Shown piece by piece: positions 11,703 to 23,551 of a DNA stretch of 64,000 bases (its first letter is position 1; every line of letters starts with the position of its first letter). The position numbers were made by a program, and so were the translations under genes. The stretch spans positions 682,001 through 746,000 of the forward strand of contig JAAVTG010000538.1 in the NCBI GenBank assembly GCA_011947345.1, read 5' to 3'. Origin of the DNA: Phytophthora quininea. Lineage: Eukaryota > Oomycota > Peronosporomycetes > Peronosporales > Peronosporaceae. The notes below the pieces were generated by a model, which saw only the letters and a list, made by a program, of their open reading frames with translations, had not been told where the DNA came from and searched no databases.

Positions 11703-13901
11703 TACCATACCCAGCAGTTAGTAAATCAATTGTACTATCTGTTGCATAAGATAACAGTACCTGAGCGTGCGCAAGAGCTCGTCAACAATGCCGTCACAAA
11801 ATAGCAGCCTTCCGCCTGCCCTGCCGGGTCCTCATACCTTCTCTCCGTCGGCTTGGGTGCCAGCGATAGCCGGGGTCCTTCATCTTCGTCTTGGCCTCCT
11901 TATCATGCCCTTTCAGAATTAACGACGACCTTGAAGCCGCGCAGCGGTCGACTGTCGGCGACGACTCCTGCGGCAGCGCCGCGTCTTGCGTATCGAACTC
12001 TGAAGCAAAAACACAGTCAAAATTTTGTCCAATCAGATACCTTTCAAAAGTCGTAGGTACAACGACTTACGATTTCCCAAGTCAATTCAATTGTCACGGC
12101 ATCGTTAGAAGAGCCCACCGCTAGAGAGCAGGAGGGCCAACACAATTTCCACTATAGCAATTCGATTAAAAACACATTTCGAGCATTAATGCAGAAAAGC
12201 CTTACCTCGAGTAGGCGAAGATTGTACATGTACGTTGGTCTGGAATCTGGTTGTTCGCTGTGTTGCTCGGAAGCGTCGGGTGTGCTTCGAAGGCCGTCGC
12301 GAGGAATCAGCCTTCGTTTTCAATCTAGTAGATTATAAGATCTAAAGCCTTTCGTTGGAGCTGTTTCACGAGTTATCGCCCTAATTTCCATGTCTGTTAA
12401 CGACCCATGTTATATAAAAAGTTTTGACGTTTATTTGGACTTGACTTGGTCTTTGAAACGCTGGAGATATTGCTCAACATGGCCACCAATAGAGAGAGCG
12501 GCCTTGCTGATAACAATCCAGAGAACTAACTGATAGCTCATTTGCCGAGGCTGTTGGCTTTGCTGCGCGGGGTTGTACGCACCAATTGAGAGCTGCTACG
12601 GACTGGAGGATCAGGGTCGGTCTGCACATGTTGCACTCGCTCAATAGTTTAATCACATGGGCAACAGTAACGAACAGTGAGTTCCGCCGTGTTTGAGCTT
12701 ATAGGAAACTGGACGACGCTGTTTACCAAGGGTTTCACCTCGCACATGTGTGTCGAGCGCTACAGCTCTGCAGAGTCTGGCAGAGTTGTGATGAATAAGA
12801 TTGGAGCCGGCAAAGGTTCATAAAGTGATGGGACAGTGTTGCTTGGACCGTGTCCGCTGTTGCAGAAGTCTGTGAAGGAGCAACTCATACGACGTGCAAC
12901 GGAGCGTGAGCGAAGTGCATTTATGGGGTTGTTATTGGAACTCATGGAGGTAAACAAGGGTGCCGGTGATACGCAGTTGTGCTTTTGATTTGGAAAAGGG
13001 GATAGTACCAGCAGTACGTGTGGTAATGGCAGAACTCTACGATGGAAAGCAGTTCGTCGTGGGTTGTATTGCTCTGATTACGCGGGTCGCTGCAGTGCTG
13101 TCTTGAGGCTCAAATTCACTCATTCAGTCTGCACAGCGTTCGAATTTGCGTCCGTGCTGCAAGGAAGATCATCGTGGTTGAGACTGTGAGAACGTTATTG
13201 GCGTCGCGCCGGCCGCTCTACTGATGACAAGTGTCCGCCTCTCACATAACCGGTGGTTGCTAAGAAAAAGTCGTTGGAAATACACCAATAAAGTACAATC
13301 TGTATATCTGCGTCATGAAAACCGGTTCCGGACATCGACAGCGTCACGCTGTCAGCGTGGAGAATCATTTCCCTCCACACTGTACACTGCGAATCACCAC
13401 AGGGATCGCCGGGAAGCAGACCGGGCCCAATCTTCCGGGCACCTTCACCCACGTGCGGCAGACTGCCAATGACTGACACCGGTGCAGCAATGCACATGTT
13501 TCCAAACGAGATTCACCGCCGCCTGTGACAGTCACGGGTCTTGTGGTTCCTCGCTCGCCTTGTCTACGGTTTGCCGCACGTGGTTGCCGTTCCTGCTCCG
13601 TTTATCGAGAACTTCCTGTATAACTTATACTATAAGCCGCATTTGTTCAACTTGCAGCAGCTAGAAACAAGCCGTTCATCAACAGCACGAGCGAGTGGCG
13701 GAGCCGAACGCCACGCCACGCCTTCACCGGTCCTTCGGTCGAGCAGATCTCAATTGGCGAGATTAAGCGGAAGCCAGCGAGCCAAGACGTCAGGAATCCA
13801 GGAAGCCACGAGTCTTCAAATCCGCCGGGCGCCGTCGTCGGGCCACAATCCCACCAAACGGAAGTAACGCTGGCATTCTGCTTTCTGCTGTCGACCACAC
13901 A
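11703..13901. other. Gene-poor intergenic stretch
   Basis: Only short, domain-less ORFs on both strands; nothing supportable as a gene. Likely decayed mobile DNA between the Crypton remnant and the PLAC8 gene. Confidence 0.5.
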
Positions 13902-14186
13902 ATGAAGCGCAACTTCGGCTCGTTGGACCTCGCCGCGATGGACGCGCGGAGTCCGTTTCAGGCCAACGACACGAGTCTGGAAGACCGGTTCTCATTGCTG
14001 AACCCCAACGCCGACCACGACGACGACACTGTCGACGGAGACGACAAGGAGGGTGTGGGTCTGTCACTCGACCAGGTCGTGGTGCCGACCACCGCCCAAG
14101 CTCAGCTGCCACGAACTCTGTCGAGGAAGCGTCTGGCCTCTCCAAACATAACCTTCACGGCCGTCAAGACGTTGAAAGGGCACTGA
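13902..14186 (+). CDS. Hypothetical acidic ORF, possible upstream exon of the PLAC8 gene
   Basis: A 94-residue ORF (MKRNFGSLDLAAMDARSP start) with an Asp-rich stretch (residues about 45-55). It is in the same frame as the PLAC8 ORF that follows but is separated by a TGA. It could be spliced to it (a GTCAAG donor at 14163 is possible), but no acceptor keeps frame convincingly. No recognisable domain. It may equally be an upstream ORF or a relic. Confidence 0.3.
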   Translation: MKRNFGSLDLAAMDARSPFQANDTSLEDRFSLLNPNADHDDDTVDGDDKEGVGLSLDQVVVPTTAQAQLPRTLSRKRLASPNITFTAVKTLKGH

Positions 14187-14321
14187 GCAGATCCGATCCG
14201 TCCAAACTTTTTGGATCCGCGACCGACAGGAACCGTCGCCGTGGAAGATATCCTTCATGCTGCACCGCTCATTCGGGAATTGTGGTGCAGCGATCGACCT
14301 GTAAAACACCCTCGCGACGTC

Positions 14322-14895
14322 ATGGCCACCAAAGCCACCGACCCCAATGTCCCCATGGGGCCGACTCCTGCCGCCGAAGGAGTCGACCACAACGGCCTCG
14401 TGGTCGGCAAGTGGAAAAGTCCGCTCTTCGGATGCTACCAGACCTGCGTCCCGAATGGTGAGCTGTACACGACGATATGTATCCCCAGCAGTAATTTAAC
14501 AGAGTATCTATTATCCTTCAGCCTTCATGTCGTTCGTGTGCCCCGGCATTTCGGTGGCGCAGATCTGCGCGCGTCTGGGCATCGCCAACTACTACGTCGT
14601 GTTCATGGGGCACGTCTTGACGTACCTGTTGGTCATCATTGCGGTCGCCACCAACATTGACGTGGAGATGACGCTCATGGCCATCGCGATCATCCTGGCG
14701 GTGCTCTTCACTATCCGCGTGCGGTACCGCATGCGCTACCTCTTCTCGATCCCGGGCTCGATCCTGGAGGACATGTTCACCTCCATCTTCTGCAGCTGCT
14801 GCGCCATCGCGCAAATGGCCGCCCATGCCGAGTCTTTCGAGGTCGGCACCTGTGCCATTACGCCGCGAGCGACGCTGCAAGGATATACCTTCTGA
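14322..14895 (+). CDS. PLAC8-family cysteine-rich membrane protein
   Basis: Two exons, 14322-14457 and 14522-14895 (64-bp intron, GTGAGC...CAG), 169 residues. The first exon ends in GKWKSPLFGCYQTCVPN; the second begins AFMSFVCPGISVAQICARLG, the signature of the PLAC8 (PF04749) domain. Two hydrophobic segments follow (YYVVFMGHVLTYLLVIIAVA and MTLMAIAIILAVLFTI) and then FCSCCAIAQMAAHAES, the second PLAC8 cysteine cluster. Family members sit in the plasma or endomembrane and affect metal tolerance or cell size; the specific role here is unknown. The intron falls at exactly the same codon as in the second PLAC8 gene at 29.6-30.2 kb. Confidence 0.8.
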
Positions 14896-15034
14896 TAAAC
14901 AGTGGAGATGTTTAAGCGTGTTTCGGAGCGTGTAATGAAGGTGATGATCAGAAGAAGTTTCTTTTACTTGCCGTAGTTTTGAAAGGCAATGACAAGGCAG
15001 TTGAAGGACCGCATTCTGCCTTTCCCAGACAAGA

Positions 15035-15872
15035 ATGAGACCGGACACGAGAACCATCAACTGCGTCGCTGTGGGCACGGGCCCTATCTTCACTATCCAG
15101 ATCGCCACCAACAAGACTGTGTCAAGTCTGAAGGCGGCGATCAAGCAACACAGGGCATATGCGTTTCCAGCCGACGACATGGAGCTCTGTCGTGCTCGAA
15201 GTGGAGTTGGCTGGATCAAGTCGTCCAGCAGGGCTTTGAGGCAGCTTAGAAACCTCAACACGTTCGAGCAAGCGCAAGCTGAGACGGTAAAATACACCCC
15301 AATGGACCCCGCGTCACTCGTTGGGGATGTAGAGAACGGGTTCATGAGGACAGTCGAATCACGGGACGTTCATGTCCTCATCCAGCTGCCTCCTGGAGGT
15401 AACTAAGTACAGCAGCTTGAGTCGATCTGGATGACTTAATGATGTTTGCTTTGTTTTTGCTGTTTAGTGCTGGAGAGGCTGAAGCTGCCGCATGAGACGG
15501 AAGAGAGACGAGGTGAAGCTTCAGCATCGCAATAATTCAATGTTAGCTGCTAGGAAATGACCAAATAATTATCTTCGTATAGATGTAGAGCTCGGGAAAC
15601 CGACAGCTATGCTCGGAGAGGCTGCAGCTGCACCTCAAGCACAAGGTCAGTAGTTGTTGCACACCTAAGCTAGTGCAGGTTTTCTTCGGAGGACGGTTCT
15701 ATAAACGTATTGTATGTGTTATTATTGTTTAATACGCTGCGGTCTGGTCGTTTACGCAGAGAATGAGCAGGCGGAGTGGAGTGCGTTGGCATTTGCTTGG
15801 CCAAAGCAGTGGCTTTCTACTACTTTTTCAAGCACCTCCTCGTCATCTCTAAGGACAAAGAAGAACAATTAA
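15035..15872 (+). CDS. Short CRN-like (Crinkler N-terminal domain) protein
   Basis: Four exons: 15035-15398, 15468-15512, 15583-15645 and 15760-15872. Every junction is GT-AG in phase 1, total 585 nt, 194 residues. The first about 120 residues resemble the Crinkler N-terminal domain. There is a beta-hairpin start (INCVAVGTGPIFTIQI), a TVSSLKAAIKQ helix like the canonical DLKKAIK, a degenerate LFLAK position (MELCRARSG) and the DWL-end motif HVLIQLP (canonical HVLVxxP). The remaining about 70 residues are a linker ending in a Ser-rich, basic tail; no effector C-terminal domain is present. Four intact splice sites argue for a living gene. The LxLFLAK motif is clearly mutated, so host-cell targeting cannot be assumed. 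Confidence is in the fold family, not function. Confidence 0.6.
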
Positions 15873-16101
15873 CGCTGCTACTACCACTGGAAAAAGCGGA
15901 CGTTGCGGAGTGAGTCAAGGCACTACGACCTCTTCCAAAAAGCAAAGGATTATCCACAAGCGTTAGTAAGAGTAGCAGCCCATACCGATGTAGTACAAGT
16001 AATGAAGAAGCACCATGCCAATGAAAGCGTCTAATCTTCATCAAAAAGTGTTCGTTTGACCACATGACTTTTTCAACGGATCCGCTCAGACACGACCCAC
16101 C

Positions 16102-17149
16102 TTACAGGATGAAGGGCACGATCGCTTTGCGACGCAGCTTCTTGTACGCGTCTCCGTACGACTTCAGGTAGCCGTGGTGCTTCTTCATGGCCCAGTCCGC
16201 CATCTGCAGAAAGCCAACCACCGTGAACACGTAGCTGGCCGCCACCTGCGTGAAGAGCGAGAAGCCCACCCAGCCCAGCACTTCGAACGTGTAGTTCGGG
16301 CACGACACCAGCGCGAACAGCGGTCCCTTGGGGATCGGACGCTCCTTGGAGCCCTCGGCCGGGCGCATGTTGCGCAGCTGCACGTGCACGCACAAGTTGA
16401 GGAACTCCGAGACGCCGAACAGCGCCAGACCAGCCTGCACCTGCAGTGCAGACGTGGGAGCCGTGTACGCCGGGTGGCACAGCGGGTGGCACAGCGGGTA
16501 GCCCACCACGGCCGCGAACGACCAGTAGTAGACGCAGTTCTTAAAGAGGTTGAAGAGCGGCATGGTGGGGCGGCTGAAGCGGTGCACGAAGAAGGTCTCG
16601 AACTCGCGCTTGAGGAAGTGCACCGTCCAGCAGCCGACACCGAGCAGCGCCGTCTGGTTGAACGGCTGAGCGGCAGCTCCTCGCCGTAGATGAAAGCGGG
16701 GCGAGAGTAGTAGCCCAACACGAAGAGCAGCGGGCCCAAGTACTCGGCCACGAAGACCGTGCGGTAGCCAATCTGCGGGCCGAGGTCACGGAACACGAGC
16801 GTGGACCCGTCCTTGACGCCGCAGTCCACCAGCAGCTTCTTGTCGTCCGTCAGCGGCTACAGGTCATTTCGAGAAAAGATCGGGATTAGCATATCTCAAT
16901 CAAATCCTTCTAGTTCTAAAGCTAAATGTTAAACAGCGTTTTACTATGCTGTCATCTGTAAAATCTGCAGATCTAACGCACCACAAGGTTGTCTCCGCTC
17001 TGCAGCTTGAGGCTCTGGCGGAAGCGCGACACGCGCGCGTGCTTCTCAAACGCGGCCTTGAGCTGCCCCACGGTGGGGGCCGAGCCCTCCACGCTCACGC
17101 TGCCGTAGTCCTTGGCCTTCTTGCCCGCGCGGATCACCTTGACCTGCAT
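16102..17149 (-). CDS. TECR: Very-long-chain enoyl-CoA reductase (TECR/TSC13-like)
   Basis: Catalyses the last, NADPH-dependent reduction step of fatty-acid elongation in the ER membrane. Exon 1 (17149-16982) encodes a ubiquitin-like N-terminal domain (MQVKVIRAGKKAKDYGSV). Exon 2 (16856-16102) encodes the steroid-reductase-like membrane domain with LGPQIGYRTVFVAEYLGPL, HFLKREFETFFVHRFSR and the C-terminal SCPNYTFEVLGW ... HGYLKSYGDAYKKLRRKAIVPFIL. The frame breaks near 16670 in front of QPFNQTALLGVGCW; one added base makes exon 2 exactly 252 codons and the protein 307 residues, the usual length of the family. That break is probably a sequence error. Divergently arranged with the L1-family gene (start codons 222 bp apart), possibly sharing a promoter region. 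Confidence 0.9.
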
Positions 17150-17371
17150 CTTCGATGGATGTCAAAAGGGAAAGTGTGGTGGTCCTGAAACAGAGAACAA
17201 GCGGGTCTAATTCTAAACTGTAAATCAGGCGTCGTGTCAAATCGTAAGTGTAATACTGAAACAACTACAAACAACGTAAATCAAACGTAAACGATTTAGA
17301 TTTAACACAATTTGATGCCTACACGTCCGTGGCCAGCCAATCTCAATTGTCAATTGCTCGCGGAGGACACC

Positions 17372-18647
17372 ATGACCGACATCAAGAAGGGGCTGCGCAA
17401 CCCGCTGGACGAGGCGCAGGTGCGTCGTGCCGTGCTGGCGCTGCAGTCGTTCGTGGCCAAGCAGAACGAGGAGCGTGCCAAGACGCCGCTGGTGGAGGAG
17501 GCCGTGAGTCTCTCGTGCATCCTCACCCGCAAGCTGGTGCCCGCCAAGGCGTCGGTCAAACCGATTCCAATGTGAGTTTGACTGGTTTCCAGTATAAATT
17601 AATCCTGCAATACTGTGCAGCAGTCAGAGCGCTGCATTTGCATGTTGTTTGCAAGAAATTCTGACCATTTTGGTGGTCTACTACGCTGCAGTGACCTGCC
17701 TCATGCCATCCACGACGAGACGGCCGAGTTCTGTCTGTTTGTCAAGGACGAGGACAAGAAGCGCATCAAGGAGGCGCTCAAGGAGAACCCCGTGCCAGGA
17801 CTGGCCAAGGTCATGGCCGTCAAGAAGCTGCGCAAGAACTTTGGCCGCTTCGAGGACAAGCGTGCGCTGGCCGCCGCCTATGACATGTTCCTGGCGGACG
17901 ACCGCATCCTGAACTACCTCAAAGGTCCGCTGGGCAACACTTTCTTCTCCAAGAAGAAGCAGCCCATCTCTGTGCGTGTGTCCCGCAAGGACGTGTCCTT
18001 CAGCCTCAAGCGTGCTACCCACCGCACACCATTCCACGCCAACGGAGGCGTGTGCAACAACGTGAAAATCGCGCGCCTGGACATGTCGGTGGATGAGATC
18101 GTGGACAACATCATGGTCGGCATGAACCGATGTGCCGCACTCGTTACGAAGGGATGGAACGGCGTGCAGTCGATCAGTCTCAAGACGAACGACTCGATCG
18201 CGCTGCCCATTTACAACTCTCTGTCGCCGCTTGCGAAGTTGCCGGCAGTTGGTAAGACCGTGAACCTGAAGAAGCGGAAGCTTGAGGAGTTCGTTGCCGA
18301 CCAGGAAGAGCAAGAGAAAGAGGAAAAGACAGCCAAGGAGCAGGCTAAGAAGAATGCTGCCAAAAAGTCCAAGAAGCACCACAAGAAGACGGACACGCCC
18401 ACGAAGACGGAGAAATCGGTGAAGGCGGAGGAAGAGACTCCGAAAAAGGCTAAGAAAACCCACAAGAAGGCGGAATCGCCCGCGGAGGAGCCGAAGAAAG
18501 TTAAGAAGGCCAAAAGGTGGAGGAAACATCAAAGGAGACGCCCAAGAAGGCCAAGAAGGCAAAAAGATCGAGGAGAAGACTCCCGAGACCACGACGCCGC
18601 CAGCCAAGAAGAAGAAAACGCGGGGAAAGAAGATCTCCAAGAAGTAA
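17372..18647 (+). CDS. RSL1D1: L1-domain ribosome biogenesis protein (RSL1D1/Cic1/Utp30-like)
   Basis: Two exons, 17372-17571 and 17692-18647. The L1 fold spans about residues 10-245 (LSCILTRKLVPAKASVKPIP ... LPKAI-like DLPHAIHDE, CLFVKDEDKKRIKE, NVKIARLDMSVDEIVDNIM, ALPIYNSLS). The remainder is a Lys/Glu-rich tail with KKAKK and KKxKK repeats typical of nucleolar proteins. Two frame breaks lie in A-runs of the tail (18512 and 18561). With one A added in each, the frame continues to a Lys-rich end and TAA at 18645-18647, giving 385 residues. An initiator-like TCAATTGTCAATTG lies at 17343-17356, 16 bp before the start. Role: nucleolar ribosomal-subunit assembly (family knowledge). Confidence 0.8.
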
Positions 18648-18829
18648 GCTCCTTGCTGCCGATAGTGCAATTTATTGCGTCCTTGGGCGGTAGATAGATG
18701 ATTTCCATACACATACACGTGCTCTCATTCCCTACCATTTACCATTGAAGATGCTGGCAGCTGTAAAGTGAAAGGTTTATATTGTCATGGTAAAAGTCTT
18801 TGCTACTCGATAGATACTCCACAGTCATC

Positions 18830-21800
18830 TTAGCCCGACGCGGAAGCAGACTTCTTCGCCTGCTTGCCCTGCACAACTGCTGCGTGCTGAAGTAGCACGC
18901 GCTCGTAGTCCGACGGCATCACCCGCATGAACTTGGCCGCCGAGGTCTCCCAGTCGGCGAGAACCTTCTGCGCCTTAACGGATTGAGTCCGTTCCGCGTG
19001 CTTGGCAATCAGCGCCTTCACCTCCTGGATCTCAGCCTCCGAGGCGGTCGATGTCAGCGGCGTAACACCCACCATCCCCATATTGCACTTCTCCTCGAAG
19101 CTGCTGTCCTCGTCGTAGATGTACGCAATGCCGCCAGACATCCCTGCGGCAAAGTTACGGCCCGTGGAGCCCAACACAACCACACGCCCACCAGTCATGT
19201 ACTCGCACCCGTGGTCTCCTACGCCTTCTACTACAGCGCGAACACCCGAGTTGCGGACGCAGAAACGCTCGCCAGCCTTGCCAGCAAAGAAGGCGTGGCC
19301 GCTGGTAGCGCCGTACAGCACAGCGTTGCCAACGATGACGTTCTCCGGGTTGGCAGCCTCGGTGAACTCCGGACTCGGGTAGACAGACACTTCGCCGCCG
19401 GAAAGAGCCTTGCCGACGTAGTCGTTCGAGTCGCCCTCCAGATCCAAGCGAACGCCCTTCGCAAGACCAAACGCCAGACTCTGGCCGCCATGGCCCTTCA
19501 GCTTCAGGTGGACAGTGCCATCGGGGAGACCGTCCTCGCCGTAGCGCTTGCAGATCTCGTGCGAGAGTGTGGCGCCCAATGTCCGATCTAAGTTGGTGGC
19601 TACGTCTTCAATCACCACCGGGGTCTTCTTCTCCAACGCGTCCTTGGCTTTGGCGATCAATCGCATGTCAATGCACTGCTCGACGTTGTGTTCCTGCTCC
19701 ATCTCCTTCGTGACGCCGGCAGTCTCGTTGAGCGTGCTAGCGTTGATAAGAAGTGGGGACAAGTCCAGTTTGCGACTCTTGTAGTGCAGAGCGTCCTGGT
19801 TCACCTTGAGGAGATCGGCGCGACCAATCAAGTCGTCGAGCTTGCGGAAGCCCAGACGGCGCATGTAGTCCTGCACCTCTTCAGCCAGCATAAACATAAA
19901 GTTGACGACGTGTTCGGGCTGTCCCTGGAACTTTTACGCAGCTCCGGGTCCTGCGTGGCAACACCGACAGGGCAAGTGTTCAAGTGGCACTTCCGCATCA
20001 TGATGCAGCCAAGAGCGATCAGCGGGCCGGTGGCGAAGCCGTACTCCTCCGCACCAAGCAGAGCAGCAACGATCACATCGCGGCCAGTCTTTAGCTGGCC
20101 GTCGGTCTGCAGCTTCACACGCGAACGGAGGTCGTTCAAGACCAAGGTCTGTTGGGTCTCAGCGAGACCAAGCTCCCATGGCAGACCGCCGTTCTTGACG
20201 CCAGTCCAAGAAGACGCACCAGTGCCACCATCGTGGCCAGAGATGGTGATGTGGTCCGACTTGGCCTTGGCCACACCAGCAGCAATCACACCGACACCCA
20301 CCTCGGAAACCAACTTAACTGATACCTCGGCCGACGGGTTGGAGTGCTTTAGATCGTGGATCAATTGAGCAAGATCCTCGATTGAGTAAATGTCGTGGTG
20401 CGGCGGTGGAGAGATCAGACCCACACCAGGCGTCGTGTGACGCATCGAGCCGATGTAGTCGCTGACCTTGTGGCCGGGCAGTTCGCCACCCTCACCGGGT
20501 TTGGCACCCTGAGCCATTTTGATTTGGAGTTGGTCGGCGTTGGTGAGATAGTTCATGGTCACACCAAAGCGGCCCGAGGCCACCTGCTTAATAGCCGAGC
20601 GCCGCATGTTCGGTGGGCCACCAGGCTTCGTGAAACGTTTCACGTCTTCGCCGCCTTCGCCCGTGTTGCTACGTCCACCAAGGGTGTTCATTGCAACGGC
20701 CAGAGCCTCGTGGGTCTCTTGCGAGATACTGCCAAGACTCATAGCACCCGTGTTGAAGCGCTTGACGATGTCAGCCACGCTCTCCATCTCTTCCAGCTTC
20801 GGCATTTTATCCTCATCGACAAACTTGAAGTCCAAAAGACCGCGCAGATTCACGCGCTTGCAGAGTTCATTGGTCTCCTCGACGTACTGAGCGTAAGCCT
20901 CGCGAGAGTTCTCACGGGCAGCCCGCTGGAGCGCGACAATGTTCTTCGGCGAGTTGTAGTGCACTTCCGAGTCATTACGGTAGTGATAGCTACCGGGGTT
21001 GCGGATCAACGGCAGCATGTCAGAGTGCAGTGGGTAGCCCGCCTCATGGAAGCGTGAGATATCCGTGTAGAGCGCCTCAAAGTCTGTGCCCTGAATGCGC
21101 GAGTTCGTACCTTCGAAGCACATACTGATGATATCGTCGCCCAGACCAACAGCCTCAAACACTTGCGCGCCCTTGTACGACTGAAGAGTCGAGATGCCCA
21201 TCTTGGACATGACCTTCATGATGCCCTTACCGACAGCAGCTCTGTACTTGTCGAAGACCTCACTGTTCGCCATCTCCTTCTTGGAGTGCGCATACAGCAA
21301 ACCTTCGTCGTTCATCTTAGTAAGCGCCATCTCAGCCATGTGAGGGTTAATGGCATCAGCGCCGAAGCCCAGCAATGTGCAGAAGTCGTGTACCTCCTTG
21401 GCATCACCGCACTCAGTGAACAGGGCCACACTCGTACGCTGTTGCGTTCGCAGAAGGTGCTGGTGGACGGCACCGACAGCTAGCAGCGACGGAACTGGGT
21501 ATCGGTTCACTCCAGCCAGTTTGTCGGACAGGATAATGATAGGAGCCTTCTCGTTAACTAGTGCATCTGTTGCCTGCTCGCAGAGACGGTAAAGTGCCTC
21601 CACAAGACCGCGAGCGCCACTTCCAGCAGCGAACGTAGCGTCCAGAACCTTTGGCGTCCAGTCCGGGTTCTCCGTGCTCTTCAAAGCATCCATCTCGACG
21701 TTGGAAATGACTGGGTGCTCTACCATTAACCGCTTGGCGTGCTCTGCGGTCGCATCCAGCACATTTGCAGCCGGACCGACCGGGCACATCAAGCTCATGA

Positions 21801-23551
21801 CCAGCTCCTCGCGAATAGGATCGATTGGCGGGTTCGTCACCTGTGCGAACAGTTGCTTAAAGTACTCGAAAGGCAGCTTGGGCTGCTCCGAAAGCACGGC
21901 CAGCGGCGCGTCGTTGCCCATGCTACCCAGAGGCTCCTTCCCGTTGATGCCCATGGGCATCATCAGCAGATCCATCGTTTCTGTTGTGAAGCCGAACATG
22001 TTGAGACGGCGGTTCAGCTCTGCGTAGTTCGGGCGACGGCGGGACTGCTGCGGCTTGGGCTCTGTGCTAGTCGCAGTGAGTTCCGACAGCGACACAAGGT
22101 TCTCGTCGAGCCATTTTTTGAACGGACGGCTTTCGCTCACCGACTTCTTCACCTCGTCATCCGAGACGATCATTCCGCGCTCAAAGTCCACCAGGAACAT
22201 CTTACCAGGCTCCAGACGGCGCTTGTACTTGATGTCCGCCTCCGGCAGGTGCTCGAGCACACCAATCTCACTCGACAGAAGGACGTGGTCGTCTTTCGTG
22301 ACGTAGTAGCGACTAGGACGCAGACCATTGCGGTCTAGCGTGGCGCCAATGTACTTGCCGTCGGTGAACGCCATCATGGCCGGACCATCCCATGGCTCCA
22401 TGAGCAAGGACTGGTACTTGTACATGTCCTTCTTGTGCGTGGCGATGAGCGGGTCGTTCTGCCAGGCTTCTGGGATCATCATCATCATGCCCTCAGGTAG
22501 CGATCGGTTGCAGGAGCTGGCCTTAGTGAGGATCTCGAGAACGGCATCAAAGTTGCCCGAGTCCGATTTGGAGTCTGAGCACACTGGCAGTAGATCCGAC
22601 GTGCGGTTGCCAAAGTACGAGCTGTGCAGCGTGCCTCCACGAGCGTACATCCAGTTCTTGTTGCCTCGTAGAGTGTTGATCTCGCCGTTGTGGCACATGA
22701 TGCGATTGGGCTGGGCACGGTCCCACGACGGGAACGTGTTGGTCGAGAAGCGCGAGTGCACAAGGGCCACGTACGACGTGAAATCCTTGGCCGAAAGGTC
22801 GTCGTAGTACTCGAAGAGCTGCTCGGGGGTGAGCTGTCCTTTGTACGTGATGGTTCGGTTGCTGAGCGAGTTGACGTAGAAGTCCGAGAACTTCTTCTCG
22901 TTGACGGACGTCACGACGTTGCGCAGTCGCAGCAGCTCCTTCTCAAAGTCATCTCCGGACAGAGTTGGGTTCTCATTGAGCACCATGACCTGCTCCACGT
23001 GGGGCTCGGATGCTAGCGACGTGGCGCCGAGCGTCTTGGAGGTCGTGGGCATCTCTCGCCAGCCCAGCACCTTGAGCCCCATGGCCGAGGCCATGTCGTC
23101 GAAGGTCTTTTGGCCAACGGGATGTCCTTGGGCGCGCTCTTGTTGAAGAAGACGTTGCCCACGGCATACTTTTCCTTTTCAAGAGTGATGGTCTTGGCGC
23201 CGGCTCCGAACTCGCCGCTCTGAGCCACCCGCTGGATGAACTCGTGGGGCAGCGCCACCAGCATACCGGCGCCGTCGCCCGAGGCCGGGTCGCAGCCGCA
23301 GCCACCGCGGTGGGACATGCGCACGAGCATCTCGTTGGCCTGCACGACGGTGGCGCGCGACGGCGTCTTCTTGAGGCTGGCAATCATGCCCACGCCGCAG
23401 CTGTCCTTCTCCTCGAGCTGGCGGTAGAGCCCTTGGACTGGAACAGCGCGCGCTTGTCGGCGCCCTCGCCCGGCAGCGAGCGGAAGCCGCGCAGCGCGCC
23501 ATCGGGGCGCAGAGGGATCGGTTGGAGAGCGCGGCGGTGGATGCGGAACAT
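18830..23551 (-). CDS. gltB: Glutamate synthase large (alpha-type) subunit
   Basis: Converts 2-oxoglutarate and glutamine to two glutamates. The protein is about 1574 residues once three one-base gaps are allowed (runs near 23430, 23114 and 19932). A basic presequence ([11 protein letters not shown]) suggests organelle, probably mitochondrial, targeting. Cys52 (DSCGVGM) is the class II amidotransferase nucleophile, followed by [18 protein letters not shown]. The FMN/synthase domain shows [40 protein letters not shown] and [12 protein letters not shown]; the Fe-S loop reads [18 protein letters not shown]; the C-terminal GXGXG beta-helix has [21 protein letters not shown]. The ORF stops after that domain (KKSASASG), so the NADH-oxidising beta subunit is not fused. 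It must use ferredoxin or a separate partner. The frame breaks hit invariant regions and are probably sequencing errors. Confidence 0.93.

Noticed and set aside
17681..18718. 345-codon minus-strand ORF
   Set aside because: Antisense shadow of the L1-domain gene; the Leu/Arg/Val-rich text reflects its Lys codons read backwards.
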